DNA of 64,000 bases. Source: Burkholderiaceae bacterium 16 (GTDB lineage Bacteria; Pseudomonadota; Gammaproteobacteria; Burkholderiales; Burkholderiaceae). Below, one piece after another: positions 8,076 through 16,128 of this stretch (positions are counted from its first letter, which is position 1; every line of letters begins with the position of its first letter). Where the stretch lies: positions 53,208 through 117,207 of the forward strand of contig JYOD01000107.1 of assembly GCA_000955785.1 (NCBI GenBank), in the 5' to 3' direction. The position numbers were made by a program, and so were the translations under genes. The notes under the pieces are model-generated. The model did no database searches. It had not been told where the DNA came from and saw only the letters and a list, made by a program, of their open reading frames with translations.

Positions 8076-8456
8076 TCAGGCGATCAAGACTTCCGCCGGG
8101 ATTTTCAGTTCCTGGTTGAGGCGCCGGATCATGGCCAGGCTGAGGCCTCGCTTGCGGTTCAGCACCTCATACACCCGATTCAGATTTCCGAAATACGGCT
8201 GCATATCGCGTGCAGTCAGACCGCCCTGCTCCATCCTGAAGCGAATTGCCTCGATTGCGTCCGGGTTCTCCAGCGGGAAATGATCCGCTTCATAGCGCTC
8301 GATGAGGGTTGCCATGATCTCCAGGCGATCCCGTTCCGGGGTGCCGGGTGCCGGATCGATATCGACGAGCGCCGACACGTGGGCCAGCGCCGCCTGATAG
8401 TCATCGTCAGTGTGCAGAGGTCGAATGTCCAGTGTTGCCCTGCCAGGCAATACCAC
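8076..8456 (-). CDS. HigA-type HTH transcriptional regulator, orphan antitoxin
   Basis: The C-terminal half is a compact helix-turn-helix (AIRFRMEQGGLTARDMQPYFG, then VYEVLNRKRGLSLAMIRRL) and the N-terminal half carries ALVDIDPAPGTPERDRLEIMATLIERYE, the layout of COG5499 HigA-like antitoxins. No ATG is available: GTG 8456 (preceded by GAGGCGG), TTG 8450 and CTG 8432 are candidate starts, the last giving the family's usual opening DIRPLHT. No HigB-type toxin lies beside it; phaR is 29 bases upstream on the same strand, so it may be co-transcribed with phaR. Its target is unknown. Confidence 0.75.
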   Translation of the reverse strand: MVLPGRATLDIRPLHTDDDYQAALAHVSALVDIDPAPGTPERDRLEIMATLIERYEADHFPLENPDAIEAIRFRMEQGGLTARDMQPYFGNLNRVYEVLNRKRGLSLAMIRRLNQELKIPAEVLIA

Positions 8457-8485
8457 GCCGCCTCGCCAGGGCGGCTGGCGCCGGC

Positions 8486-9037
8486 TTACTTCTTGTCCGG
8501 CTGGTTGAACGGGAACGTGCCGAACATGTTCTTGGCCTGGCTCTGCATCTGTTCCTGCATCTGCACGAACAGGTTCTTGCTCTGCTCGATGTAGTTGCTC
8601 ATCATGCCCTGCATCATCGGGCCCTGCATGTTCATGAACTGGGACCACATGTCGGGGCTGAACGGCTCGCCGGAGTACAGCCCCTTGGAGTTTTCGGCCA
8701 GCTTGTTCTGGATATCGATAAAGGCCTGGATGTTCTTCTCCAGGTAGGTCCCCATCATGCCCTGCATGGCATGGCCGTAGTAGCGGATGATCTGCGACAG
8801 CATGGAACTGGAGAACATCGGTACGCCGCCGGTCTCTTCTTCCAGGATGATCTGCAGCAGGATGCTGCGCGTGAGCTCGTCGCCTGACTTGGCGTCGATC
8901 ACCTTGAAATCCTCGGTGTCCATCACGAGCTGCTTGACGTCGGCTAGCGTGATGTAGGTGCTGGTCTGCGTATCGTAGAGCCGGCGATTAGGATACTTCT
9001 TGATCAGTCGCTCTGCGCCTTTCTTGGTGGTAGCCAT
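8486..9037 (-). CDS. phaR: PHB synthesis repressor PhaR
   Basis: DNA-binding repressor that also binds PHB granules, so that granule formation relieves repression of phasin genes. The 183-residue protein has the PHB/PHA accumulation regulator DNA-binding domain at the N-terminus (ERLIKKYPNRRLYDTQTSTYITLADVKQLV, here split only for reading), then two accumulation-regulator repeats (ILLQIILEEE to YYGHAMQGMMGTYLEK) and a Met/Gln-rich amphipathic tail. It is separated from phaB1 by 501 bases with a terminator, so it has its own promoter. Dyads in its leader could mediate the autoregulation known for the family. Confidence 0.95.
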   Translation of the reverse strand: MATTKKGAERLIKKYPNRRLYDTQTSTYITLADVKQLVMDTEDFKVIDAKSGDELTRSILLQIILEEETGGVPMFSSSMLSQIIRYYGHAMQGMMGTYLEKNIQAFIDIQNKLAENSKGLYSGEPFSPDMWSQFMNMQGPMMQGMMSNYIEQSKNLFVQMQEQMQSQAKNMFGTFPFNQPDKK

Positions 9038-9075
9038 CGTGCTCTATCCTTTTATCGTCGCTGTTGCATGCTGCT

Positions 9076-9096
9076 GCACCGCATGCTGTGCGGTGC
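9076..9096 (-). promoter_or_regulatory. Dyad in the phaR leader, candidate PhaR operator
   Basis: GCACCGCA (9076-9083) and TGCGGTGC (9089-9096) are perfect inverted repeats with a 5-base centre, about 40 bases before the phaR start. TGCA-rich sequence (TTGCATGCTGCTGCA, on the plus strand) lies beside it. PhaR proteins are known to bind TGC-rich dyads and repress their own gene; assignment here is inference. Confidence 0.45.
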
Positions 9097-9430
9097 GCAA
9101 AATCGAAACCGGCAGCGGGGGATACAACGTGTTGACCTGCAACGCATGATCTATTTTGGTGCGGGCAAGCCGCTGCCCTGATTCTATGCCCAACAAGGCA
9201 CTATTGAAAGCCGGGGCCGTTAAGGAAAACCCGCACGGGGCAATGGATTGCGGGAAATGCAGGGGTAGGTTTTTACCGGGTCCAGTCGGTTTGGTGCGGT
9301 GCAGGGAGTGCAATGCAATATTGCTGCGGGGAACAGGGCGGCTCAAGGTCTATTTGGAGATCATGCGGGGACTTCGGTTGATTGCCCGGATTGGCAGCCC
9401 TGCGAGCTCCGCCACCAATCGGCATAGGGG

Positions 9431-9447
9431 GCAGCCATCATGGCTGC
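9431..9447. promoter_or_regulatory. 17-bp palindrome downstream of phaB1
   Basis: GCAGCCAT and ATGGCTGC flank a single central C. It lies just beyond the phaB1 terminator, upstream of the phaR promoter region, and is followed by a second small dyad (GCCCA/TGGGC). Function unknown: operator or RNA hairpin. Confidence 0.4.
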
Positions 9448-9462
9448 GCCCATGCTGGGCGC

Positions 9463-9493
9463 ACAAAACAAAAAGGCCCTCCGAAGAGGACCT
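9463..9493 (-). terminator. Terminator of the phaC1-phaA-phaB1 operon
   Basis: On the minus strand AGGTCCTC, tetraloop TTCG and GAGGGCCT form an 8-bp stem (one G-U pair) followed by TTTTTGTTTT. It starts 45 bases after the phaB1 stop, separating the biosynthesis genes from phaR. Confidence 0.85.
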
Positions 9494-9538
9494 CCCAAGA
9501 CAAAAAGCCACCCGAATACCAAAGGCGGCCCTCGCCCA

Positions 9539-10279
9539 TCACCCCATGTGCAAGCCGCCGTTCAGCGAGAAATCCGCGCCAGTCGAGAACCCCGACTCAT
9601 CGGAAGCCAGCCAGGCGCAGATCGATGCAATTTCCTCGGGCGCACCAAGGCGCTTGACGGGAATGGTGCCGACGATCTTGTCCAGCACATCCTGACGGAT
9701 CGACTTGACCATGTCGGTAGCAATGTACCCAGGCGACACCGTGTTCACGGTCACGCCCTTGGTCGCCACTTCCTGCGCCAGCGCCATGGTGAAGCCGTGC
9801 AGGCCTGCCTTCGCGGTGGAGTAGTTGGTTTGCCCGAACTGGCCCTTCTGCCCATTGACCGACGAAATATTGACGATGCGGCCGAAGCCACGATCCGCCA
9901 TGCCGTCGATGACCTGCTTGGTCACGTTGAACAGCGAGGTCAGGTTGGTATCGATCACGGCGTCCCAGTCGGCGCGCGTCATCTTGCGGAACACCACGTC
10001 ACGCGTGATGCCGGCGTTGTTGATCAGGACGTCGACTTCACCGACTTCGGCCTTGACCTTGTCGAATGCGGTCTTGGTCGAATCCCAGTCGGCAACGTTG
10101 CCTTCCGACGCGATGAAATCAAAGCCCAGGGCCTTCTGCTGCTCGAGCCATTTTTCACGGCGCGGCGAGTTGGGGCCGCAACCGGCCACCACTTTGTAGC
10201 CATCCTTGGCCAGACGCTGGCAGATGGCCGTTCCAATGCCACCCATGCCACCGGTTACGTATGCAATGCGCTGAGTCAT
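9539..10279 (-). CDS. phaB1: Acetoacetyl-CoA reductase PhaB1
   Basis: NADPH-dependent reduction of acetoacetyl-CoA to (R)-3-hydroxybutyryl-CoA, second step of PHB synthesis. The 246-residue short-chain dehydrogenase has the cofactor loop TGGMGGIG (9-16), NNAG near 87-90, and the catalytic Ser140, Tyr153 and Lys157 (YSTAK). The protein is nearly the same as C. necator PhaB1 in memory. ATG 10279 is preceded by AAGGAG with 5-base spacing; the open frame extends further upstream but without signal. It is third in the operon, 115 bases after phaA, and followed by a terminator. Confidence 0.96.
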   Translation of the reverse strand: MTQRIAYVTGGMGGIGTAICQRLAKDGYKVVAGCGPNSPRREKWLEQQKALGFDFIASEGNVADWDSTKTAFDKVKAEVGEVDVLINNAGITRDVVFRKMTRADWDAVIDTNLTSLFNVTKQVIDGMADRGFGRIVNISSVNGQKGQFGQTNYSTAKAGLHGFTMALAQEVATKGVTVNTVSPGYIATDMVKSIRQDVLDKIVGTIPVKRLGAPEEIASICAWLASDESGFSTGADFSLNGGLHMG

Positions 10280-10394
10280 ATCTACTCCTTGATGGCTAGT
10301 TTTTATTGAAACCAGCGGGGAGAAGCCTTCTCCCCGCCGGCACACCCCTCAGACCAGCTTGCGCGCTATGCGTTGCGGCAAGCGATGCGGATTG

Positions 10395-11576
10395 TCACTC
10401 GCGTTCCACCGCCAGCGCCACACCCATGCCGCCGCCGATGCACAGCGAGGCCAGGCCCTTGCGCGAACCGCGGCGCTTCATCTCGTGCAGCAGCGTGACC
10501 AGCACGCGGCAGCCCGACGCGCCGATCGGATGCCCGATGGCGATAGCACCGCCATTGACGTTGACCTTGGACGTGTCCCAGCCCATCTGCTTGTGCACGG
10601 CCAGGGCCTGGGCAGCGAAGGCTTCGTTGATTTCCATCAGGTCGAGCTCTTCCACGCTCCAGCCGGCGCGCGACAGGCAACGCTGGGATGCAGGCACCGG
10701 GCCCATGCCCATTACCTTGGGATCGACACCGGCGGTACCGTAGGCGCGGATGGTCGCCAGCGGAGTCAGGCCGAGTTCCTTGGCCTTGGCAGCCGACATC
10801 ACCACCACCGCGGCGGCACCGTCGTTCAGGCCCGAGGCATTGGCCGCAGTCACCGTGCCGGCCTTGTCGAAGGCGGGTTTCAGGCCAGCCAGCGCATCCT
10901 GCGTGACGCCGTGGCGCACGAACTCGTCGGTGGCGAACTGCACCGGATCGCCCTTGCGCTGGGGAATCGGCACCGGCACGATTTCCTCGTCAAACCTGCC
11001 AGCCTTCTGGGCAGCTTCGGCTTTGTTCTGCGAGGCCGCCGCGAACGCGTCCTGGGCTTCGCGCGTGATGCCGTATTCCTTGGCGACGTTCTCGGCGGTG
11101 ACGCCCATGTGGTACTGGTTGTAGACGTCCCACAGGCCGTCCACGATCATGCTGTCGACCAGCTTGGCATCGCCCATGCGGAAGCCGTCGCGCGAGCCCG
11201 GCAGCACGTGCGGCGCGGCACTCATGTTTTCCTGGCCGCCCGCCACCACGATCTCGGCATCGCCCGCGGCAATGGCGTTGGCCGCCAGCATCACGGCCTT
11301 CAGGCCGGAGCCGCAGACCTTGTTGATGGTCATGGCCGGCACCATCGCGGGCAGGCCAGCCTTCAGCGCGGCCTGGCGCGCCGGGTTCTGGCCGGAGCCG
11401 GCGGTCAGCACCTGGCCCATGATCACTTCGCTGACCTGCTCGGGCTTGACGCCGGCGCGCTCGAGCGCGGCCTTGATGACGATGGCGCCGAGTTCAGGTG
11501 CGGGGATCTTGGCGAGCGAGCCGCCGAACTTGCCCACCGCGGTACGGGCGGCGGATACGATGACGATGTCAGTCAT
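10395..11576 (-). CDS. phaA: Acetyl-CoA acetyltransferase PhaA
   Basis: Condenses two acetyl-CoA to acetoacetyl-CoA, the first PHB step. The 393-residue biosynthetic thiolase has nucleophile Cys88 (NKVCGSG), His in AIGHPIGASG (349) and Cys379 (SLCIGGGMG), at the positions known for the C. necator enzyme. ATG 11576 is preceded by GAGAGGA; an upstream extension to 11810 would run into phaC1 and is not used. It follows phaC1 after 79 bases containing a hairpin, and precedes phaB1. Confidence 0.96.
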   Translation of the reverse strand: MTDIVIVSAARTAVGKFGGSLAKIPAPELGAIVIKAALERAGVKPEQVSEVIMGQVLTAGSGQNPARQAALKAGLPAMVPAMTINKVCGSGLKAVMLAANAIAAGDAEIVVAGGQENMSAAPHVLPGSRDGFRMGDAKLVDSMIVDGLWDVYNQYHMGVTAENVAKEYGITREAQDAFAAASQNKAEAAQKAGRFDEEIVPVPIPQRKGDPVQFATDEFVRHGVTQDALAGLKPAFDKAGTVTAANASGLNDGAAAVVVMSAAKAKELGLTPLATIRAYGTAGVDPKVMGMGPVPASQRCLSRAGWSVEELDLMEINEAFAAQALAVHKQMGWDTSKVNVNGGAIAIGHPIGASGCRVLVTLLHEMKRRGSRKGLASLCIGGGMGVALAVERE

Positions 11577-11618
11577 TGGGAGGTCCTCTCGAGTTGAATG
11601 CGGATAAGGGGTGAAAGA

Positions 11619-11645
11619 GGCCGGCTGCCCAGGCGGGTGCCGGCC
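11619..11645 (-). other. Hairpin in the phaC1-phaA intercistronic gap
   Basis: GGCCGGC (11619-11625) pairs with GCCGGCC (11639-11645), with CCC/GGG continuing the stem inside. No T-run follows, so it is more likely an mRNA-processing or stability element between phaC1 and phaA than a terminator. Confidence 0.45.
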
Positions 11646-11655
11646 CGGACAAATC

Positions 11656-13449
11656 CTATGCCTTCGCCTTGACGTAGCGGCCCGGTGCCGGCTCGATGGC
11701 GCGGTAATCCTTGTTGCCGTAGTCGGTGGGCGCTGCCTTGCGCGCACCGGCGTGCTTGCCCAGCCAGGACGCCCAGTCGGACCACCAGCTGCCGGCATGC
11801 TCGGTGGCATCGCTGAGCCAGTCCTCTGGCGACACCGGAAGCTTGTCGTTGGTCCAGTGGCTGCGCTTCTTCTTGGCCGGCGGGTTGATCACACCGGCAA
11901 TATGGCCTGATGCCCCAAGCACGAAACGCAGTTTGTTCTTGAGCAGCGCGGTCGAGGCGTAGGCCGATGCCCAGGGCACGATGTGGTCCTCGCGCGAGCC
12001 GTAGATATAGGTCGGCACGTCGATGCTGCCCAGGTCCACCGGCGCATTGCACACGGTCAGCTTGCCCGGCTCCTTGAGTTCGTTCTGCAGGTAGGTATGG
12101 CGCAGGTACCAGCAGTACCAGGGTCCCGGCAAGTTGGTGGCGTCGCCGTTCCAGAACAGCAGGTCAAACGGTACCGGAGTATTGCCCTTCAGGTAGTTGT
12201 CGACGACATAGTTCCAGACCAGGTCGTTGGGGCGCAGGAAGGAGAACGTGTTGGCCAGTTCCACGCCGCGCAGCAGCGCGCATGGCGCGCCCCCGGCACC
12301 GCCCAGGGTGGCTTCGCGCAGCTTGACGTGGGCTTCGTCGACAAACACATCCAGCACGCCGGTCTCGGCGAAATCCAGCAGCGTGGTCAGCAATGTCAGG
12401 CTGGCCGCGGGCCGCACGCCGCGCTTGGCCAGCACCGCCAGCGCGGTGGACACGATGGTGCCGCCCACGCAGAAGCCCAGCACGTTGATCTGGTCCTGGC
12501 CGCTGATCTCGCGCGTGACTTCAATGGCGCGGATGGCGGCATGCTCGATGTAGTCATCCCAGCTGATCTCGGCCATCGAGGCATCCGGATTGCGCCAGGA
12601 CACCATGTAGACCGTGTGCCCCTGCTCCACCATGTAGTTCACCAGCGAGGTCTGCGGCTGCAGGTCGAGGATGTAGTACTTGTTGATGCACGGAGGCACC
12701 AGCAGCAGCGGGCGCGTGAACACCTTTTCGGTGGTCGGCTTGTATTGCAGCAACTGGAAGTAGGGGTTCTCGTAGACGACCGCGCCCTCGGTGACAGCCA
12801 CGTTGCGGCCCACTTCGAAGGCGGATTCGTCGGTCTGCGAGATCTTGCCGCGGCCAAGGTCCTCCAGCATGTTAAGCACGCCAACCCGCAGCGATTCACC
12901 GCCCGACTCGATCAGCTTTTTCTGCGCCTCCGGATTGGTGACGAGGAAATTGGCCGGCGACATGGCATCGACCCACTGCGAGACCGCGAAGCGGATGCGC
13001 TGGCGGGTCTTGGCGTCGGCCTCGACCGCGTCGGCCAACTCATTCATGGCGCGTGCGTTGATCAGGTAGAAAGCAGCCGCGTAGTGAAAGGCCGCGCTGC
13101 TGCGCCAGGCATCGCCGGCAAAGCGGCGGTCGGCCAGTGCCTCCACCGGATTGGCGCCGCCTTCGGCCATGCTTCGCCACAGCTCGCTGAAGTCCTTCAT
13201 GTAGCGCTGCTGGATGCCGGCCAGCTGATCGGGCGCGATCTTCACGCCCGCCATGGCGGAACCCGTCAAAGCCTCGAAACCGGGAATGCCGGGCATGCCG
13301 GACATGCCCTGCTGGGTCGTCATACCGTTGGCCTGTGCCTGACGGGTCCATTCCAGCCATGTCGCTGGATCGAATGGCCCCGAAGCAAATGAAAACGGTT
13401 GGGACTTGTCTTCCTTGGCGGAAGCTGCCGCACCTTTGCCGGTTGCCAT
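11656..13449 (-). CDS. phaC1: Class I poly(3-hydroxybutyrate) polymerase PhaC1
   Basis: Polymerises (R)-3-hydroxyacyl-CoA into PHB on the granule surface. The 597-residue protein has the lipase-like box GFCVGG with nucleophile Cys327, and Asp in REDHIVPW (about 488) and His in GASGHIAGV (about 516), the known triad shifted by eight residues from the 589-residue C. necator enzyme. The variable N-terminal region differs most, with a Met/Gly/Gln-rich insert at 40-60. ATG 13449 starts the conserved MATGKGAAAS; eight upstream in-frame codons are leader. It is the first gene of phaC1-phaA-phaB1. Confidence 0.97.
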   Translation of the reverse strand: MATGKGAAASAKEDKSQPFSFASGPFDPATWLEWTRQAQANGMTTQQGMSGMPGIPGFEALTGSAMAGVKIAPDQLAGIQQRYMKDFSELWRSMAEGGANPVEALADRRFAGDAWRSSAAFHYAAAFYLINARAMNELADAVEADAKTRQRIRFAVSQWVDAMSPANFLVTNPEAQKKLIESGGESLRVGVLNMLEDLGRGKISQTDESAFEVGRNVAVTEGAVVYENPYFQLLQYKPTTEKVFTRPLLLVPPCINKYYILDLQPQTSLVNYMVEQGHTVYMVSWRNPDASMAEISWDDYIEHAAIRAIEVTREISGQDQINVLGFCVGGTIVSTALAVLAKRGVRPAASLTLLTTLLDFAETGVLDVFVDEAHVKLREATLGGAGGAPCALLRGVELANTFSFLRPNDLVWNYVVDNYLKGNTPVPFDLLFWNGDATNLPGPWYCWYLRHTYLQNELKEPGKLTVCNAPVDLGSIDVPTYIYGSREDHIVPWASAYASTALLKNKLRFVLGASGHIAGVINPPAKKKRSHWTNDKLPVSPEDWLSDATEHAGSWWSDWASWLGKHAGARKAAPTDYGNKDYRAIEPAPGRYVKAKA

Positions 13450-13819
13450 GATGTTTCGTCTCTCTGCCGTCACTTATTTGAAAGCTGGCTGGGCGGCGTG
13501 CCACCACTGCGGGGCTCTCCCCCACCGCCAGCCTCGGAACCGGCCCGCGCTGACACCCTCGGCTGGTGACGTCATGCGGTATGCTTGCCGGACACGCCTC
13601 TCCGCGGACCGGATGGTTCCGGCGGAGCCCGCGAATGCTCGCGAACACACAATCGCAAGCCACTCAAGGCCATTGTTGCCTTGCAATGTTCTGCCTGTCA
13701 ATGCGGAAAATTGCGCGGACCGGCGCTAATGGCAAAATGCGCCCGGCGCGAATCTGCAGGCAGCCCGGCGCAGCCACTCCGGCCCCGGGGCAAGCTTGCA
13801 CGAGAAGGATGACTTTCTG
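13450..13819. other. Long phaC1 leader and divergent upstream region
   Basis: Contains the phaC1 promoter and a leader of about 215 bases without a recognisable riboswitch or leader peptide, and then about 120 bases before the divergent small membrane-protein gene. I see no further gene. Confidence 0.5.
13672..13701 (-). promoter_or_regulatory. phaC1 operon promoter
   Basis: On the minus strand TTGACA (13696-13701) and AACAAT (13672-13677) are separated by 18 bases. The sequence TTGCAAGGCAACAATGG matches the mapped C. necator phaC1 promoter as I recall it. Transcription would start near 13665, leaving a leader of about 215 bases before ATG 13449. Confidence 0.85.
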
Positions 13820-14101
13820 ATGTACATCGTTGCAATCGGTTGGCTGTACGTGGTCCTGATGATGGCCATTACCGAACATACCGTGGTCGCGGGCGTGGCC
13901 ACTTTCGTCTTTTATGGCCTGTTCCCGGTGGCAATCCTGGTGTACATCATGGGCACGCCTGGACGCCGGCGCCGGCGCAAGACCGAGGAAGCAAGGCAAG
14001 CCAAGAGCGAGCCGGACCCCGCGGCCGCCGGGGGACCCGAGGCAACCCAACCCGCCCAGGCGACGGGCGCGGGACAAGCCCGGCCGCCTGCCCGGGACTA
14101 A
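13820..14101 (+). CDS. Small inner-membrane protein, unknown function
   Basis: The 93-residue product has two hydrophobic segments, about residues 2-17 (YIVAIGWLYVVLMMAI) and 22-45 (VVAGVATFVFYGLFPVAILVYIMG), followed by a basic stretch GRRRRRK and a Pro/Ala/Gly-rich cytoplasmic tail. ATG 13820 is preceded by GAAGGA at 11 bases; an alternative TTG at 13796 would add eight polar residues. It is divergent from phaC1 and converges on pgeF, whose stop is 12 bases away. Similar short hypothetical proteins sit upstream of phaC in related genomes, but I know no function. Confidence 0.7.
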   Translation: MYIVAIGWLYVVLMMAITEHTVVAGVATFVFYGLFPVAILVYIMGTPGRRRRRKTEEARQAKSEPDPAAAGGPEATQPAQATGAGQARPPARD

Positions 14102-14113
14102 CGGCGGGAGAAT

Positions 14114-14905
14114 TCAGGCGGCCAGCCAGACCAGGCTGGCCATGCGGCCAGTGACGCCGTCGCGCCGGTAAGAGTAGAAGCGCTGCGCATCGCTGACGGT
14201 GCAGGCGTCGCCGCCATACACCGCGGTGCAGCGCGCCCGCGCGAGGCGGATGCGGGCAAGCGCGTAGATATCCGCGAAATACTTGCCGCCCGCGCCGGCG
14301 CGGAATGCGCGATCCACCGGTCCCGCTTCTTCGGGCAGCGCCTGGGCAAGAAAGGCCTGCCGGACTTCGGCGCCGACCTCGAAGGCTTGCGGGCCAATCG
14401 CAGGGCCAAGCCAGGCCAGCCACTCGGCCTGCGCACCTGCCCGCTCGCCCATGCGTGCCACCGTGGATTCGATCACCCCGCCGCACAACCCGCGCCAGCC
14501 AGCGTGCGCCGCGCCCACCACCGTGCCGGCGCGATCGCAGAGCAGCACCGGCAGGCAATCCGCGGTCATTACGGCGCAGACCCGCGCAGGGGTCGTGGCA
14601 ATGCTTGCGTCCGCCTGTGGAACCACGCCATCGGCCGCGAACTGGTCCTCGGTGGCGATCGCGCAGCCATGCACCTGCTCCAGCCAGCCTGGCGCGGCCG
14701 GCAGCCGCGCGGCCAGGCGCGCCCGGTTGCCAGCGACCGCCGAGGGATCGTCGCCCACATGGGTGCCCAGGTTAAGCCCGCCCGGGCTGCCGTCCGCCAG
14801 GCCGTAAGGGGCCTGGCTCAAGCCGCCCTGACGGGTGGTGGACAATGCGCGCACCCGCGCCGGGGCCGGCCAGTCAGGAACCAGCCACGGCGCCTCAGTC
14901 GTCAT
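14114..14905 (-). CDS. pgeF: Purine nucleoside phosphorylase YfiH/PgeF family (multicopper-oxidase-like fold name 'laccase domain')
   Basis: Members act as purine nucleoside phosphorylase/adenosine deaminase, and in E. coli the protein also corrects misincorporated Ser in peptidoglycan. The 263-residue product has the zinc-site residues His79 (EQVHG), Cys117 (TADCLPVLL) and His134 (AAHAGWRGL), the signature of the DUF152 family. ATG 14905 lies inside the last codons of rluD, an 11-base overlap, so the two genes are translationally coupled, an order also seen in E. coli. Confidence 0.88.
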   Translation of the reverse strand: MTTEAPWLVPDWPAPARVRALSTTRQGGLSQAPYGLADGSPGGLNLGTHVGDDPSAVAGNRARLAARLPAAPGWLEQVHGCAIATEDQFAADGVVPQADASIATTPARVCAVMTADCLPVLLCDRAGTVVGAAHAGWRGLCGGVIESTVARMGERAGAQAEWLAWLGPAIGPQAFEVGAEVRQAFLAQALPEEAGPVDRAFRAGAGGKYFADIYALARIRLARARCTAVYGGDACTVSDAQRFYSYRRDGVTGRMASLVWLAA

Positions 14906-16112
14906 CGCCGTACTCCCATGCGCCGTCCTCGCCCTCCACCCAGCCGTCATCCTCGCCCTCATCATCGACGCGGTCGAAATCAAGCGCTTCGATCAATGCC
15001 TGCAGGTCGTCGGGCGGAGGCGCCTCCCACGACATGGACTTGCCGGTCGTCGGATGCACCAGCCCCAACCGGAACGCGTGCAGCGCCTGGCGCCCCAGCG
15101 GCACCGGCAGCGGCGCCTTGATGGCCGGGCGCTGGCCGCGCTGGGTCGCGGCGCGATGGTAGACCGGATCGCCGACCAGGGGATGGCCGATCGATTCGAA
15201 ATGCACGCGGATCTGGTGCGTGCGGCCGGTTTCGAGCTGGCACATCACCATCGAGACATGGCCGCGCCCGAGCGGCACCGTGCCCAGCGTGCGGAAATGG
15301 GTGCGCGAAGGCTTGCCGCTGTTGGTGAGCACGATCGCCATGCGGATCCGCTCGCGTGGATCGCGGCCGATCGGCGCATCGATGGTGCCCGATTCGGGCG
15401 TCTCGCCCCACACCAGCGCCAGATAGGTACGCTTGACGGTACGCGCCTGCAACTGGCGCACGAGGTCGGTCTGGGCGGTAAGCGTGCGCGCCACCACCAT
15501 CAGCCCGGAGGTTTCCTTGTCGAGCCGGTGGACGATGCCGGCGCGCGGCAGGCCCACGGCCTCGGGATAGCGGTGCAGCAGGCCGTTGAGCACTGTGCCG
15601 CCCCAGTTGCCGGCAGCGGGATGCACCACCAGCCCGGCGGGCTTGTCGATGACCAGCATTGCCGCGTCCTCGTACACCACCTCGAGCGGCACGTCCTCCG
15701 GCACGAAGGCGCGCGATTCGGCCGGGGCCTGCGGCCGCACCACGACGCGCTCGCCCATCTGCACCGAAGCCTTCGAGCGGCGTACCTCGCCGTCGACCAG
15801 CACCGCGCCGCTCTCGATCCATTGCTGCAGGCGGCTGCGCGAAAATCCGCTGAGATGGCGGGCCAGCAATTTATCGAGGCGCTCGCCATGTGATGTACCA
15901 TCCACCTCAAACTCCACTTGCTGCATTTCCAACTCGATCGGCGATGCCTGCGCACCAGCCTCCAGGCCGCCTAGCGCGGCCACATCGGTCAGGTCTTCCA
16001 GGTCCTCCACTTCGTTCAAAGTGTCGGCTGAATCGGCAGCTTGCTGCGCGATGCCCTTGGCGGCGGTTGCCGGCAAGGGGCTTGGGCTATAATGCTTGAC
16101 GCTATTTTTCAT
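14895..16112 (-). CDS. rluD: 23S rRNA pseudouridine synthase RluD
   Basis: Makes pseudouridines in helix 69 of 23S rRNA (positions 1911, 1915 and 1917 in E. coli). From ATG 16112 the protein has 405 residues: an acidic N-terminal extension of about 65 residues, an S4 RNA-binding domain (about 70-130), and the catalytic RluA-type domain with Asp198 in HRLDKETSG. The C-terminus is an unusually acidic tail (DRVDDEGEDDGWVEGEDG). The start is 16 bases from the divergent bamD ATG; longer in-frame starts would overlap bamD. Confidence 0.92.
   Translation of the reverse strand: MKNSVKHYSPSPLPATAAKGIAQQAADSADTLNEVEDLEDLTDVAALGGLEAGAQASPIELEMQQVEFEVDGTSHGERLDKLLARHLSGFSRSRLQQWIESGAVLVDGEVRRSKASVQMGERVVVRPQAPAESRAFVPEDVPLEVVYEDAAMLVIDKPAGLVVHPAAGNWGGTVLNGLLHRYPEAVGLPRAGIVHRLDKETSGLMVVARTLTAQTDLVRQLQARTVKRTYLALVWGETPESGTIDAPIGRDPRERIRMAIVLTNSGKPSRTHFRTLGTVPLGRGHVSMVMCQLETGRTHQIRVHFESIGHPLVGDPVYHRAATQRGQRPAIKAPLPVPLGRQALHAFRLGLVHPTTGKSMSWEAPPPDDLQALIEALDFDRVDDEGEDDGWVEGEDGAWEYGDDD
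16067..16093 (+). promoter_or_regulatory. bamD promoter
   Basis: TATAAT (16088-16093), in the context GGGCTATAATGC, with TTGCCG (16067-16072) 15 bases upstream. It lies within the first codons of divergent rluD and would start transcription about 30 bases before bamD. Confidence 0.6.
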
Positions 16113-16128
16113 CCGGGATATGTTGCCC

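Larger units (their letters stand above)
9038..9538. other. phaB1-phaR intergenic region: phaR leader and phaB1 terminator
   Basis: The right part holds the terminator of phaCAB and two palindromes downstream of it; the left part is the phaR leader with a TGC-rich dyad. The phaR ribosome-binding site AAAGGA is about 10 bases from ATG. The open frames in both directions have no family resemblance and I treat them as non-coding. Confidence 0.5.

Noticed and set aside
9156..9695. 179-codon plus-strand frame between phaR and phaB1
   Set aside because: It overlaps the phaCAB terminator and the phaB1 end, with unnatural composition.
11983..13392. 469-codon open frame opposite phaC1
   Set aside because: Antisense shadow of phaC1; no ribosome-binding site or family resemblance.
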